The position numbers and the translations under genes were made by a program. The notes under the pieces were generated by a model. It was not told where the DNA came from. It worked only from the letters and a program-made list of their open reading frames with translations, and did not search any database. 6,274 nt of DNA from Flavobacteriales bacterium UBA5869 (lineage in GTDB: Bacteria; Bacteroidota; Bacteroidia; Flavobacteriales_D; Crocinitomicaceae), in NCBI GenBank assembly GCA_002432565.1, contig DJFP01000065.1:6357-12630 (forward strand). The letters run 5' to 3'. Shown in pieces: positions 1-6,249 of this stretch (within the stretch, counting starts at the first letter, position 1; every line of letters begins with the position of its first letter).

Positions 1-338
1 ACGTTCCGGATGTGCCGTGGTGCCACGACAGTGTGGTCTGGAACAACCTCGTGTTCAAATCGCTGAAGTTTGGTTATCAAACAAAAATTACTTCTGAAGA
101 AAAACAGGAAGTACTGGGAGTACTAAACCTTTCAGCGCTCCAATCCGCATTCGACGCAATTACGATGCTGGATGCCTTTTTCTTCCGGATCATTGAAGTA
201 TTGCACGAGAAATACAAAGACCACAATACCTGCATCGACAATATGCTGGGAGACAAACCGAAAACGGTTCCGAAGTGGGACAATTTCAATAAATTCCAGG
301 TAGAACAGCATTTGAAGCAGATTGAAGGGGTTGGATAG
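1..338 (+). CDS. C-terminal part of an unidentified protein, cut by the left window edge
   Basis: The frame is open from the first base and codes 111 residues before a TAG stop at 336-338. A GTG at base 12 could be read as a start, but the frame continues upstream of it (V-P-D before V-P-W-C-H-D), so the gene most likely begins outside the window. I do not recognise the family. The visible part is soluble and looks mostly helical: a Trp/His-containing stretch (PWCHDSVVWNN), a middle segment rich in Leu and Phe (about visible residues 40-68), then a charged tail rich in Lys and Gln. No membrane segment or metal motif is evident. The stop lies one base before the next gene's ATG, so the two are probably co-transcribed. 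GC content here is close to that of the rest of the window. Presence of a gene is fairly certain; function is unknown. Confidence 0.7.
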   Translation, partial: VPDVPWCHDSVVWNNLVFKSLKFGYQTKITSEEKQEVLGVLNLSALQSAFDAITMLDAFFFRIIEVLHEKYKDHNTCIDNMLGDKPKTVPKWDNFNKFQVEQHLKQIEGVG

Positions 339-339
339 A

Positions 340-789
340 ATGAAAAAATTAATCACCCTAATAACTTATACAGCACTGTTTCTTTCTTCGGCATACGGGC
401 AGAAAGAAGATATTACGAAAATTGAAAATGCCTTCAAACTGAGAACAGATTCAAGCTGGACTTTAAGCATTGATACAACTAATATTAGAAAAGACATGTT
501 TGTGAATGGTGATTTTATAGGAAGGGCCATATTTACAAACAACAATGGCGACAAACTCGCTTTACTAGTCTGTAAATCTTTGAATGATCATTTACTTAAA
601 CTTAAGCAAGAAATTCAGCAACATCAGCTAATAGCAAGTTGTGCATTAAGTGAAGAGGATACTTTTAGATCTATATTAAGAATTGAAAATTACTTCATGT
701 ATCTCCCGGTTTATCCTTGTTGGTCAAGTTATACTAAAAACTCGCAACTTCTTTTCAAAGAATTGGTGGAAAAAACAACCCAACTATGA
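340..789 (+). CDS. small secreted protein of unknown function
   Basis: This encodes 149 residues. The ATG at 340 is chosen because it begins a clean signal peptide: Met-Lys-Lys, a hydrophobic core over residues 4-17, and a likely cleavage after Ala-Tyr-Gly20, leaving Gln21 first, as is common in Bacteroidota. The in-frame TTG at 322 would add six residues before the basic start and overlap the previous gene. The mature part (21-149) has an Asn/Asp-rich stretch around 56-71 (VNGDFIGRAIFTNNNGD), a Lys/Gln-rich helix about 84-97, and three Cys (78, 101, 127). No named domain is recognised. It starts one base after the upstream stop, and its TGA overlaps the next gene's ATG (ATGA). A hand count gives 139 G+C in 420 bases (361-780), about 33%, clearly below its neighbours, which hints at a different origin. 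It is likely periplasmic or surface-exposed. Confidence 0.75.
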   Translation: MKKLITLITYTALFLSSAYGQKEDITKIENAFKLRTDSSWTLSIDTTNIRKDMFVNGDFIGRAIFTNNNGDKLALLVCKSLNDHLLKLKQEIQQHQLIASCALSEEDTFRSILRIENYFMYLPVYPCWSSYTKNSQLLFKELVEKTTQL

Positions 790-1058
790 ATCCGTCCAAC
801 AAAGAGAAAAAAGAATCAATAATCGAAGAATTACTCTGGGGAATCCTTGGTCTATATACCGGTGATATCACTTCCAAAATCGGTTGGGCACTTTTGTCTT
901 TGCTAATAGGTACTATTGTTATCACCTGCCCGATCTTTGATAACGGTATTGCATTAAGAAAGTCACTTGCTCAATATGCAATTGGTTCAGCTTTAATCCT
1001 GCTTGCTATTGGTTTAGTCATTTCATGGATTCGCAAAAGAAGGCAGCACAAAATTTAG
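786..1058 (+). CDS. small membrane protein with two predicted transmembrane helices
   Basis: This encodes 90 residues. The N-terminus is highly charged (KEKKESIIEE, about 6-15). Two hydrophobic segments follow at about 33-51 (IGWALLSLLIGTIVITCPIF region) and 61-82 (QYAIGSALILLAIGLVISW region), joined by a short loop DNGIALRKS. The tail is strongly basic (RKRRQHK, 83-89). By the positive-inside rule both ends should be cytoplasmic, making an inner-membrane helical hairpin. The ATG overlaps the upstream stop as ATGA, a translational-coupling arrangement that supports this start. The gene ends five bases before the next gene's preferred ATG. The family is not recognised. Such short hairpin proteins can be accessory subunits, immunity proteins or stress proteins, and the sequence does not decide between these. 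Confidence 0.75.
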   Translation: MNPSNKEKKESIIEELLWGILGLYTGDITSKIGWALLSLLIGTIVITCPIFDNGIALRKSLAQYAIGSALILLAIGLVISWIRKRRQHKI

Positions 1059-1063
1059 ACCCT

Positions 1064-1561
1064 ATGAAAAACTTTATGAAATCATACAGCATCCTGGTTG
1101 GTTTAATACTTGCACTCGCTTCCTGCTCAGAGCAAATAGCCACATCCGATGGCAGATTGCTCCCCGAACCCGATAAAGAACTGCGTATTGCTTCCGAAAT
1201 CAAACAATCCCTTTCCGGAATTGCCACCGAAATAACCGATTCGGACCAGATCGAAACATGCAAAAGCGGTCGCAAACTGATCGGCAGCGGAACAGAAATC
1301 CTTCCATATTTAAAAGCGCATTTTAGTGATTCAACTAAGACCAAAGTGCATTCCGATCGAAACAAACGAACCTTGACAATCGGAGAAATAGCTATTATTG
1401 CTGCCAGTGAAATAAAGCCCATACCCATTGCCAAAGTTGTGGGGATCCAACAATGCACCCCTCCTTTTCATTTCGATATTGAAAGCTTTCTTTGGAAAAT
1501 TAAGCAGAATCAAACAGCCTTCAATGAAGGCTACTCCAAATGGATCACAGAGGAACAATAG
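1064..1561 (+). CDS. predicted lipoprotein of unknown function
   Basis: This encodes 165 residues. An in-frame ATG at 1025 is possible, but it lies 34 bases inside the preceding gene and would put a polar 13-residue extension before the signal. The ATG at 1064 gives a standard lipoprotein signal: short basic start, hydrophobic core (SILVGLILALA) and lipobox Leu-Ala-Ser-Cys21, then Ser-Glu, which lacks an Asp retention signal. The mature protein should be lipid-anchored, probably in the outer membrane. Residues 60-135 carry a pattern I associate with an unnamed group of bacterial proteins: a helix ending ILPYLKAHFSDST (79-91), then LTIGEIAIIAASEI (104-117), IPIAKVVGIQQC (120-131) and a Phe/His segment. 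This resemblance is from memory and is weak. It is the last gene of the tight cluster; a 186-base gap follows. GC content looks near 45-50%, unlike the AT-rich secreted gene upstream. Confidence 0.72.
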   Translation: MKNFMKSYSILVGLILALASCSEQIATSDGRLLPEPDKELRIASEIKQSLSGIATEITDSDQIETCKSGRKLIGSGTEILPYLKAHFSDSTKTKVHSDRNKRTLTIGEIAIIAASEIKPIPIAKVVGIQQCTPPFHFDIESFLWKIKQNQTAFNEGYSKWITEEQ

Positions 1562-1684
1562 CAAATCGGATTTTCGATTCAAACTCTTCAGGATGCTGTG
1601 AGATCGATTCCGGGTCATACACTTTCTGATTTTTTCGTTCTGTCTTATATTTCACACATTATCAACTCGTTTTCACTCATTATA

Positions 1685-1716
1685 TTCGTATAACTCAAAG
1701 ACAATGATTAGTTTTG
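1685..1716 (+). promoter_or_regulatory. possible Bacteroidota-type promoter for the LRR gene
   Basis: TAGTTTTG at 1709-1716 is an exact match to the -7 consensus TAnnTTTG of the primary sigma factor in Bacteroidota. Twenty bases upstream, TTCG at 1685-1688 is a three-of-four match to the -33 TTTG element. Transcription would start near 1722, leaving about 25 bases before the ATG at 1748. It is in the only sizeable gap upstream of that gene (1562-1747), where I see no RNA gene or clear terminator. The -33 element is weak. Confidence 0.42.
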
Positions 1717-1747
1717 ATTCTGATTTACTACACTTAAATCATTCCTT

Positions 1748-4291
1748 ATGAATAACTGTTACCTTACAAAAATTGCCCTATCCTTTTTATTGCTGCTTAC
1801 CTTCGGGGCCAAATCCCACGCTCAGTACTACACTATTCCTGATCCCTATCTGGCGCTTTGGATCCAAATAAACCATCCGACCTGTATCGTTAATACAAAC
1901 CAATTAGATACGACTTCTCCGGATCTGATGAATATTGATTCCATAGATATTAATTTTGTAGGTGCTACAAACCTGGATGGAATTCAATTTCTTTCAGGAT
2001 TGATCTCCTTGCGTGGAAATAACCTGCCCATTACTACTATTCCCGCACTTCCTTCCAATTTAAAGGAATTGCAATTGAATAATGTACCCAACCTGATCAC
2101 CTGGCCGGTACTTCCACAAAGCCTGAGAACGTTTTATTGTGATGACAATAATCTTGGTTCTTCCTTGCCTGCTTTACCTGACAGTCTTACGGTACTTCAT
2201 TGTATGGGCAATCAAATAATCTCATTTGCTTCTTTGCCGGCTACTTTACAAGAACTTCATTGCTCGGGAAATCCCTTGCTTGGCGGAGTGCTTCCTGCGT
2301 TACCAACACATTTGCAAGAATTAGCTGTCTCAAATTGCCAGCTTACTTCTCTGAACGGCTTACCGGATGACCTGGTTATGCTCTATGCGGAAGTCAATCA
2401 AATTTCTCAATTACCGGCTATATTACCTGCCAACCTGGAGCATATGTTCATCAATTTCAACACGCTTACTTCACTGCCTGATCTTCCGGCCGGATTGATT
2501 GGATTGTATGCCAATGGAAACCTTCTTACGGAAATCCCGGAACTACCCGACTCATTGTATATCCTTGAATGCGCACAAAATCAAATCACGGAACTTCCTG
2601 ATTTACCCCAATCTCTTACAGCCGTGCATTGCGGTATGAATCAATTGACTTCATTGCCCGAACTACCTGATTCATTAACCTCACTAGCAGTTCCAAATAA
2701 TCTTCTAACAACATTACCTTATCTTCCTTCAACGTTGATATTTTTACGCTGTGAAAACAATCAGATAACTTGTTTTGAAAATTTACCGGAAAACACCCAG
2801 CAGCTGTATACCTGGGATATTTCAGGTAATTCTTTTACTTGTGTTCCCACACATAGATCCTATACCGGAAATACACCTGTTTGTACAAATAGTACCTGGA
2901 ACAACCCGTATAACTGTGTGTCCAATTATACACATGGAATAAAAGGAACCATTTACACGGATCAAAATTCCAATTGCAGTGTTGATACATCCGATGCTGC
3001 AGTGGGGAATGTCCGCTTAAACGTGTTTGACAATTCCGGAAATTTTGTGGCTCTGGCTTACACGGACAATTTCGGAGGTTACTATTTTGAATTACCAAAC
3101 GGAACTTATCACTTGGTGGTTGATACTGCTGGTACGGCTTACTCTTCCAATTGTACTATTGAAAACACCATTTCTGTCCTAAACAACCTGGTAGACAGTA
3201 TCGATTTTGTCATTGCATGCGCAAACACGAATGATTTAGCTATTACCACAATTGCGCCGACAGGAATCGTTTTCCCGGGACAAACACATGGTCTATTAGT
3301 TTTTGCAGGCAATCAGTTCGGTAATTTCCCGGCTTCTTGTCTGGACAGCATCTGGGGTGAAATGACCGTTTCCGTTACGGGTCCTGTAACATATGCAGGA
3401 ATTCCTCTTTTAGGATTTCCACAACCTGCTCAGGTAAACGGAAATACGATCACTTACGCTGTTAGTAATTTTTCAAATATCAACTGGCAAGACCCTTTTC
3501 TGATGAACTTTCTTGTAGACCAAACGGCTCAATCCGGAGACTCCGTCTGCGTGACTGTTATTTTGACATCACCGGATGAAACGGGCAGCTTATTAAACAA
3601 TCAAATGGACTTGTGCTATGCCGTAGGAAATTCCTATGACCCGAACATTAAAGAAGTATTCCCAACAGTGGTACTTCCGGGTTATAACGATTACCTGACA
3701 TATACCATTCATTTTCAAAATACAGGTACTGCACCGGCTATAAATATCAGGCTTACTGATCTGCTTGATCCGCTTTTAGACCCATCTACCTTTGAGCTGA
3801 TGCACGCCAGCGATCCGGTTGAATCCAAAATTCAGCACGATTCTTTGTCCTTTCAATTTGACAATATCTGGTTGGCTGACAGTATGAGTAATGAACCGGA
3901 ATCCCATGGTTTCGTCCAATATCGTATCAAACCATTTTCCCCATTGGGACTTGGAAACACGATAGAAAATAAGGCTTCCATTTATTTCGATTACAATGCA
4001 CCGATAGTTACAAACACTGCTATAACTGCTGTTGGTTATTTGTCCGTTTCTGAATCAACCGAAATTAATCTTGAGGTTTATCCCAATCCGGGAACCGGTA
4101 TCTTCCACATCCGCTCTTCCGAGCCGGTAGAAGAAGTTTCTGTCTACAGTATTTCGGGCGTGCTCATTACTCAGCGGATCAATCCCGATAAAGACTGGGA
4201 GTTGGATTTGACTAATCAGCAAAAAGGAATCTATGTTTTGGCAACGAAGAGCGGAAATCAATTAAGTCATTCGAAGTTAATGAAGCTCTGA
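1748..4291 (+). CDS. secreted leucine-rich-repeat protein with T9SS type A C-terminal sorting domain
   Basis: This encodes 847 residues. A signal peptide (1-25, hydrophobic core LSFLLLLTFG) ends at Ser-His-Ala25, with Gln26 as the new N-terminus. Residues 99-343 hold about twelve LRRs, mostly exactly 20 long with consensus PxLPxxLxxLxCxxNxLxxL, followed by a variant cap to about 366. Residues 394-490 resemble an SdrD-B/Cna-B-like sandwich, with a DxNxNCxxDxxD loop at 405-416 that may bind calcium and the strand motif GGYYFELPNGTYHL. A linker beta region runs over about 495-625. Residues 630-762 (from YDPNIKEV to ASIYFDYNAPIVTNTA) match the DUF11/DUF7619-like domain common in Bacteroidota secreted proteins. 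The C-terminus (about 774-847) is a T9SS type A sorting domain with VYPNP at 777-781, KGIYV at 826-830 and a final KLMKL. The protein should cross the outer membrane by T9SS and be surface-bound or released. Its role is probably adhesion or ligand binding; the ligand cannot be told from sequence. Confidence 0.95.
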   Translation: MNNCYLTKIALSFLLLLTFGAKSHAQYYTIPDPYLALWIQINHPTCIVNTNQLDTTSPDLMNIDSIDINFVGATNLDGIQFLSGLISLRGNNLPITTIPALPSNLKELQLNNVPNLITWPVLPQSLRTFYCDDNNLGSSLPALPDSLTVLHCMGNQIISFASLPATLQELHCSGNPLLGGVLPALPTHLQELAVSNCQLTSLNGLPDDLVMLYAEVNQISQLPAILPANLEHMFINFNTLTSLPDLPAGLIGLYANGNLLTEIPELPDSLYILECAQNQITELPDLPQSLTAVHCGMNQLTSLPELPDSLTSLAVPNNLLTTLPYLPSTLIFLRCENNQITCFENLPENTQQLYTWDISGNSFTCVPTHRSYTGNTPVCTNSTWNNPYNCVSNYTHGIKGTIYTDQNSNCSVDTSDAAVGNVRLNVFDNSGNFVALAYTDNFGGYYFELPNGTYHLVVDTAGTAYSSNCTIENTISVLNNLVDSIDFVIACANTNDLAITTIAPTGIVFPGQTHGLLVFAGNQFGNFPASCLDSIWGEMTVSVTGPVTYAGIPLLGFPQPAQVNGNTITYAVSNFSNINWQDPFLMNFLVDQTAQSGDSVCVTVILTSPDETGSLLNNQMDLCYAVGNSYDPNIKEVFPTVVLPGYNDYLTYTIHFQNTGTAPAINIRLTDLLDPLLDPSTFELMHASDPVESKIQHDSLSFQFDNIWLADSMSNEPESHGFVQYRIKPFSPLGLGNTIENKASIYFDYNAPIVTNTAITAVGYLSVSESTEINLEVYPNPGTGIFHIRSSEPVEEVSVYSISGVLITQRINPDKDWELDLTNQQKGIYVLATKSGNQLSHSKLMKL
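2042..2776 (+). repeat. array of about twelve 60-base LRR-coding repeats
   Basis: This is the LRR part of the secreted protein, residues 99-343. Repeats begin at residues 99, 120, 141, 161, 183, 203, 223, 244, 264, 284, 304 and 324, so spacing is 20 residues (60 bases) with a few 21- and 22-residue units. The first part of each unit is PxLPxxL and the second LxxLxxxxNxL. The DNA copies have diverged; only short words such as those coding Asn-Gln recur, so the array is old or under strong protein-level selection. The Pro-x-Leu-Pro spacing is that of the bacterial (YopM/IpaH-like) LRR class rather than the 24-residue typical class. Confidence 0.88.
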
Positions 4292-4390
4292 AAAACGCCC
4301 TCTATTTAAATTATTTCGATTGAAATTTGGATGTTTTCTGTAGATTTCAAAACCTTAACATAAGTTACAACTTAACTCATCAAAATTGTG

Positions 4391-4398
4391 TAATTTTG
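4391..4398 (+). promoter_or_regulatory. Bacteroidota -7 promoter element for the aldehyde dehydrogenase gene
   Basis: TAATTTTG, followed by CA, exactly matches TAnnTTTG and sits 20 bases before the ATG at 4419. Transcription would start near 4403-4405, giving a leader of roughly 15 bases. No good -33 TTTG is seen; TTAC at 4365-4368, 22 bases upstream, is the best candidate and is poor. The preceding gene ends about 100 bases earlier, so the dehydrogenase is probably transcribed on its own. Confidence 0.62.
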
Positions 4399-4418
4399 CA
4401 CAAACTAATCGAAAAGGA

Positions 4419-5975
4419 ATGTCAGCAACAGCAACAGATCTTGGAATACAAGAAACATTAAAAACATTGGGAATTGAAGCGGTAAACCGCGGAGCTTCCA
4501 CAGGAGGATATTGGTTTAACACACGTGGAGCACAAATCGATTCAATTTCACCGGTTGACGGACAAGTAATTGCATCGGTTTCTTCCGCAACAGAAGCAGA
4601 ATACGAAGCAGTAGTTTTGAAAGCCCAGGAAGCGTTCAAATATTGGAGAATGATCCCTGCTCCAAAACGCGGAGAAGTTATCCGCCAATTGGCAGAAAAA
4701 ATCCGTGAGAAGAAGCAGGCTCTAGGAGAATTGGTTTCTTACGAAATGGGGAAATCATTGCAAGAAGGTTTAGGAGAAGTTCAGGAAATGATCGACATCT
4801 GTGATTTCGCAGTAGGTCTTTCCCGTCAATTATATGGTCTTACGATGCACTCTGAGCGTCCGGGACACAGAATGTATGAGCAGTACCACCCACTTGGGAT
4901 CGTAGGAATTATTTCTGCATTCAACTTCCCGGTAGCTGTTTGGAACTGGAACACAGCTTTGGCTTGGGTTTGCGGTGACGTTTGTATCTGGAAGCCATCC
5001 GAAAAAACACCTTTGACGGCAATTGCATGTCAAAAATTGACTCAGGAAGTTTTCGAAGCAAACGGAGTTCCGGAAGGAGTTTCCTGTTTGTTGATCGGTG
5101 ATGCCGAATTGGGAAAACTGATGTCGAACGATACACGCATTCCATTGGTTTCCGCAACAGGTTCTACTCGTATGGGTAAAGCTGTCGGTGAAGCAGTTGG
5201 AAAACGTTTGGGACGCCACCTATTGGAATTGGGCGGAAACAACGCGGTAATCATTACAGAAAGTGCTGATTTGAAAATTGTGGTTCCCGGAGCTGTATTC
5301 GGTGCAGTAGGAACAGCAGGACAGCGTTGTACTTCTACACGCCGTTTGATCATCCACGAATCTGTTTACGATAAAGTAAGAGATGCGTTGGTAAATGCAT
5401 ACAAGCAATTGAAAATCGGAAATCCTTTGGACCAAAACAACCACGTGGGGCCGCTTATCGATAAAGATGCAGTAGCTGCTTACCAGAATGCGTTGGTACA
5501 AGTTGTTGAAGAAGGTGGAAAAATATTGGTTGAAGGCGGTGTTCTTTCAGGAGAAGGATACGAAAGCGGATGCTATGTAAAACCTGCAATCGCGGAAGCT
5601 CAGAATACATTCAAGATCGTTCAGCACGAAACATTTGCACCGGTATTGTACTTAATGAAGTATTCCGGAGGTGTTGAGAACGCGATCGCGCTTCAAAACG
5701 GAGTTCCACAAGGATTGTCTTCAGCAATTATGACCAACAACCTGAAAGAAGCAGAAGCATTCTTGTCACAGGCAGGATCTGACTGTGGAATTGCAAACGT
5801 AAACATCGGTACTTCGGGTGCTGAGATCGGCGGAGCTTTCGGTGGTGAAAAAGAAACCGGTGGTGGACGTGAGTCTGGATCGGATGCATGGAAAGTATAC
5901 ATGCGCCGTCAGACAAACACGATCAATTACACGGATTCATTGCCATTGGCACAGGGAATCAAATTTGATTTGTAA
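4419..5975 (+). CDS. ALDH7-family aldehyde dehydrogenase (alpha-aminoadipic semialdehyde / piperideine-6-carboxylate dehydrogenase type)
   Basis: This encodes 518 residues, full length for the family. It should be a cytoplasmic NAD(P)+-dependent enzyme oxidising alpha-aminoadipic semialdehyde (in equilibrium with piperideine-6-carboxylate) to alpha-aminoadipate in lysine breakdown, as known for ALDH7A1, AmaB and Pcd. Visible key residues are oxyanion Asn169 (SAFNFPV), cofactor-binding Lys192 (WKPSEKTPL), the Rossmann motif GSTRMG (248-253), general base Glu270 (LELGGNN), catalytic Cys304 (GQRCTSTRR) and ribose-contacting Glu404 (HETFAPV). The Gly-rich substrate-loop segment GGAFGGEKETGGGRESGSD (471-489) and the Asn-Asn after LELGG point to ALDH7 rather than other classes. 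The ATG at 4419 follows GAAAAGGA directly and a -7 box lies just upstream; an upstream in-frame TTG at 4386 would put that box inside the gene. No lysine aminotransferase or other pathway partner is in the window, so the substrate is inferred from family only. It ends 17 bases before a strong palindrome. Confidence 0.95.
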   Translation: MSATATDLGIQETLKTLGIEAVNRGASTGGYWFNTRGAQIDSISPVDGQVIASVSSATEAEYEAVVLKAQEAFKYWRMIPAPKRGEVIRQLAEKIREKKQALGELVSYEMGKSLQEGLGEVQEMIDICDFAVGLSRQLYGLTMHSERPGHRMYEQYHPLGIVGIISAFNFPVAVWNWNTALAWVCGDVCIWKPSEKTPLTAIACQKLTQEVFEANGVPEGVSCLLIGDAELGKLMSNDTRIPLVSATGSTRMGKAVGEAVGKRLGRHLLELGGNNAVIITESADLKIVVPGAVFGAVGTAGQRCTSTRRLIIHESVYDKVRDALVNAYKQLKIGNPLDQNNHVGPLIDKDAVAAYQNALVQVVEEGGKILVEGGVLSGEGYESGCYVKPAIAEAQNTFKIVQHETFAPVLYLMKYSGGVENAIALQNGVPQGLSSAIMTNNLKEAEAFLSQAGSDCGIANVNIGTSGAEIGGAFGGEKETGGGRESGSDAWKVYMRRQTNTINYTDSLPLAQGIKFDL

Positions 5976-5992
5976 GATCAATCAATATCAAT

Positions 5993-6032
5993 AAACACGT
6001 AGGCACGCGATTAATCGCGTGCCTACGTGTTT
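5993..6032. terminator. perfect 40-base palindrome, probable bidirectional terminator
   Basis: Bases 5993-6032 form a perfect inverted repeat with 20-base arms and no spacer, centred between 6012 and 6013; its core is GCACGCGATTAATCGCGTGC. In RNA this gives a long GC-rich stem with a loop of about four bases. On the + strand it ends in TGTTTTAT, and on the - strand in TGTTTATTG, so both sides have short U-runs. It lies 17 bases after the dehydrogenase stop and nine bases beyond the end of the convergent ywbE gene, the expected place for a shared terminator. The stem is longer than a terminator needs, and its sequence style (GTAG-GCACGCGATT arms) recalls dispersed palindromic repeats, so it may be a repeat copy serving this role. 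Confidence 0.85.
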
Positions 6033-6041
6033 TATAAAAGT

Positions 6042-6245
6042 TCAATCCACGTCGCTGTCCAGGATTTCTGTCACCCTTCCTACCAATTTATCCACCGTCA
6101 TGATTTTGATCCCGTGCGGATGTGAAGGCGCGCTGGTAAGGATTGATTTCACAATTCCTTCCGTTAATTCTCCGCTTGCCTGGTGTTTCTTTTGAACAAA
6201 TGCTACCAGCATACCCGGTTTGATGTCTTTTCTCAATGGTTTCAT
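6042..6245 (-). CDS. ywbE: YwbE-family (DUF2196) small protein
   Basis: This encodes 67 residues, normal length for the YwbE family, which is widespread in Bacillota and Bacteroidota and has no settled function. Family features visible are LRKDIKPGMLV at 4-14, KKHQASGELTEGIVKSILT at 19-37, the diagnostic SHPHGIKI at 41-48 and GRVTEI at 56-61, followed by an acidic tail (DSDVD). There is no signal peptide or membrane segment, so it should be cytoplasmic. The pattern of short beta-strands with a PGxxV turn suggests a small SH3/KOW-like barrel, which is my inference only. It runs opposite to the dehydrogenase and converges on the palindrome. A -7 promoter box sits four bases before its ATG, so the mRNA should have almost no leader. 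Confidence 0.92.
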   Translation of the reverse strand: MKPLRKDIKPGMLVAFVQKKHQASGELTEGIVKSILTSAPSHPHGIKIMTVDKLVGRVTEILDSDVD

Positions 6246-6249
6246 AGTC

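Noticed and set aside
322..342. TTG at 322 as the start of the secreted-protein gene
   Set aside because: It overlaps the upstream gene and places six residues ahead of a standard Met-Lys-Lys signal peptide; the ATG at 340 fits better.
1018..1458. 146-residue open frame on the - strand
   Set aside because: It lies opposite the lipoprotein gene, which has a clear signal and lipobox; the reverse product shows no recognisable features, so it is a shadow frame.
1564..1579. Hairpin AATCG-N6-CGATT just after the lipoprotein stop, as a terminator
   Set aside because: The stem has only five pairs, is AT-rich and has no T-run after it.
1574..1610. Direct repeat TCGATTC at 1574-1580 and 1604-1610
   Set aside because: Seven bases in a low-complexity AT-rich gap, with no third copy or promoter-linked spacing.
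2042..2776. 60-base periodic repeats as a CRISPR array or DNA tandem repeat
   Set aside because: The period comes from the LRR protein pattern in one long open frame; DNA copies are diverged and have no constant repeat/spacer structure.
4313..4350. Inverted repeats ATTTC-GATT-GAAAT and TTGAAAT-N17-ATTTCAA after the LRR gene, as a terminator
   Set aside because: Stems are short and AT-rich, the second has a long loop, and no T-run follows either; common in AT-rich gaps by chance.
4386..4421. TTG at 4386 as the start of the dehydrogenase
   Set aside because: It would place the exact -7 promoter box inside the gene and add 11 residues not typical of the family; the ATG at 4419 follows an A/G-rich start region.
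4830..5353. Several open frames on the - strand inside the dehydrogenase gene
   Set aside because: They overlap a complete ALDH7 gene with conserved catalytic residues, and their products are Ser/Cys/Arg-rich with no domain; they are shadow frames.
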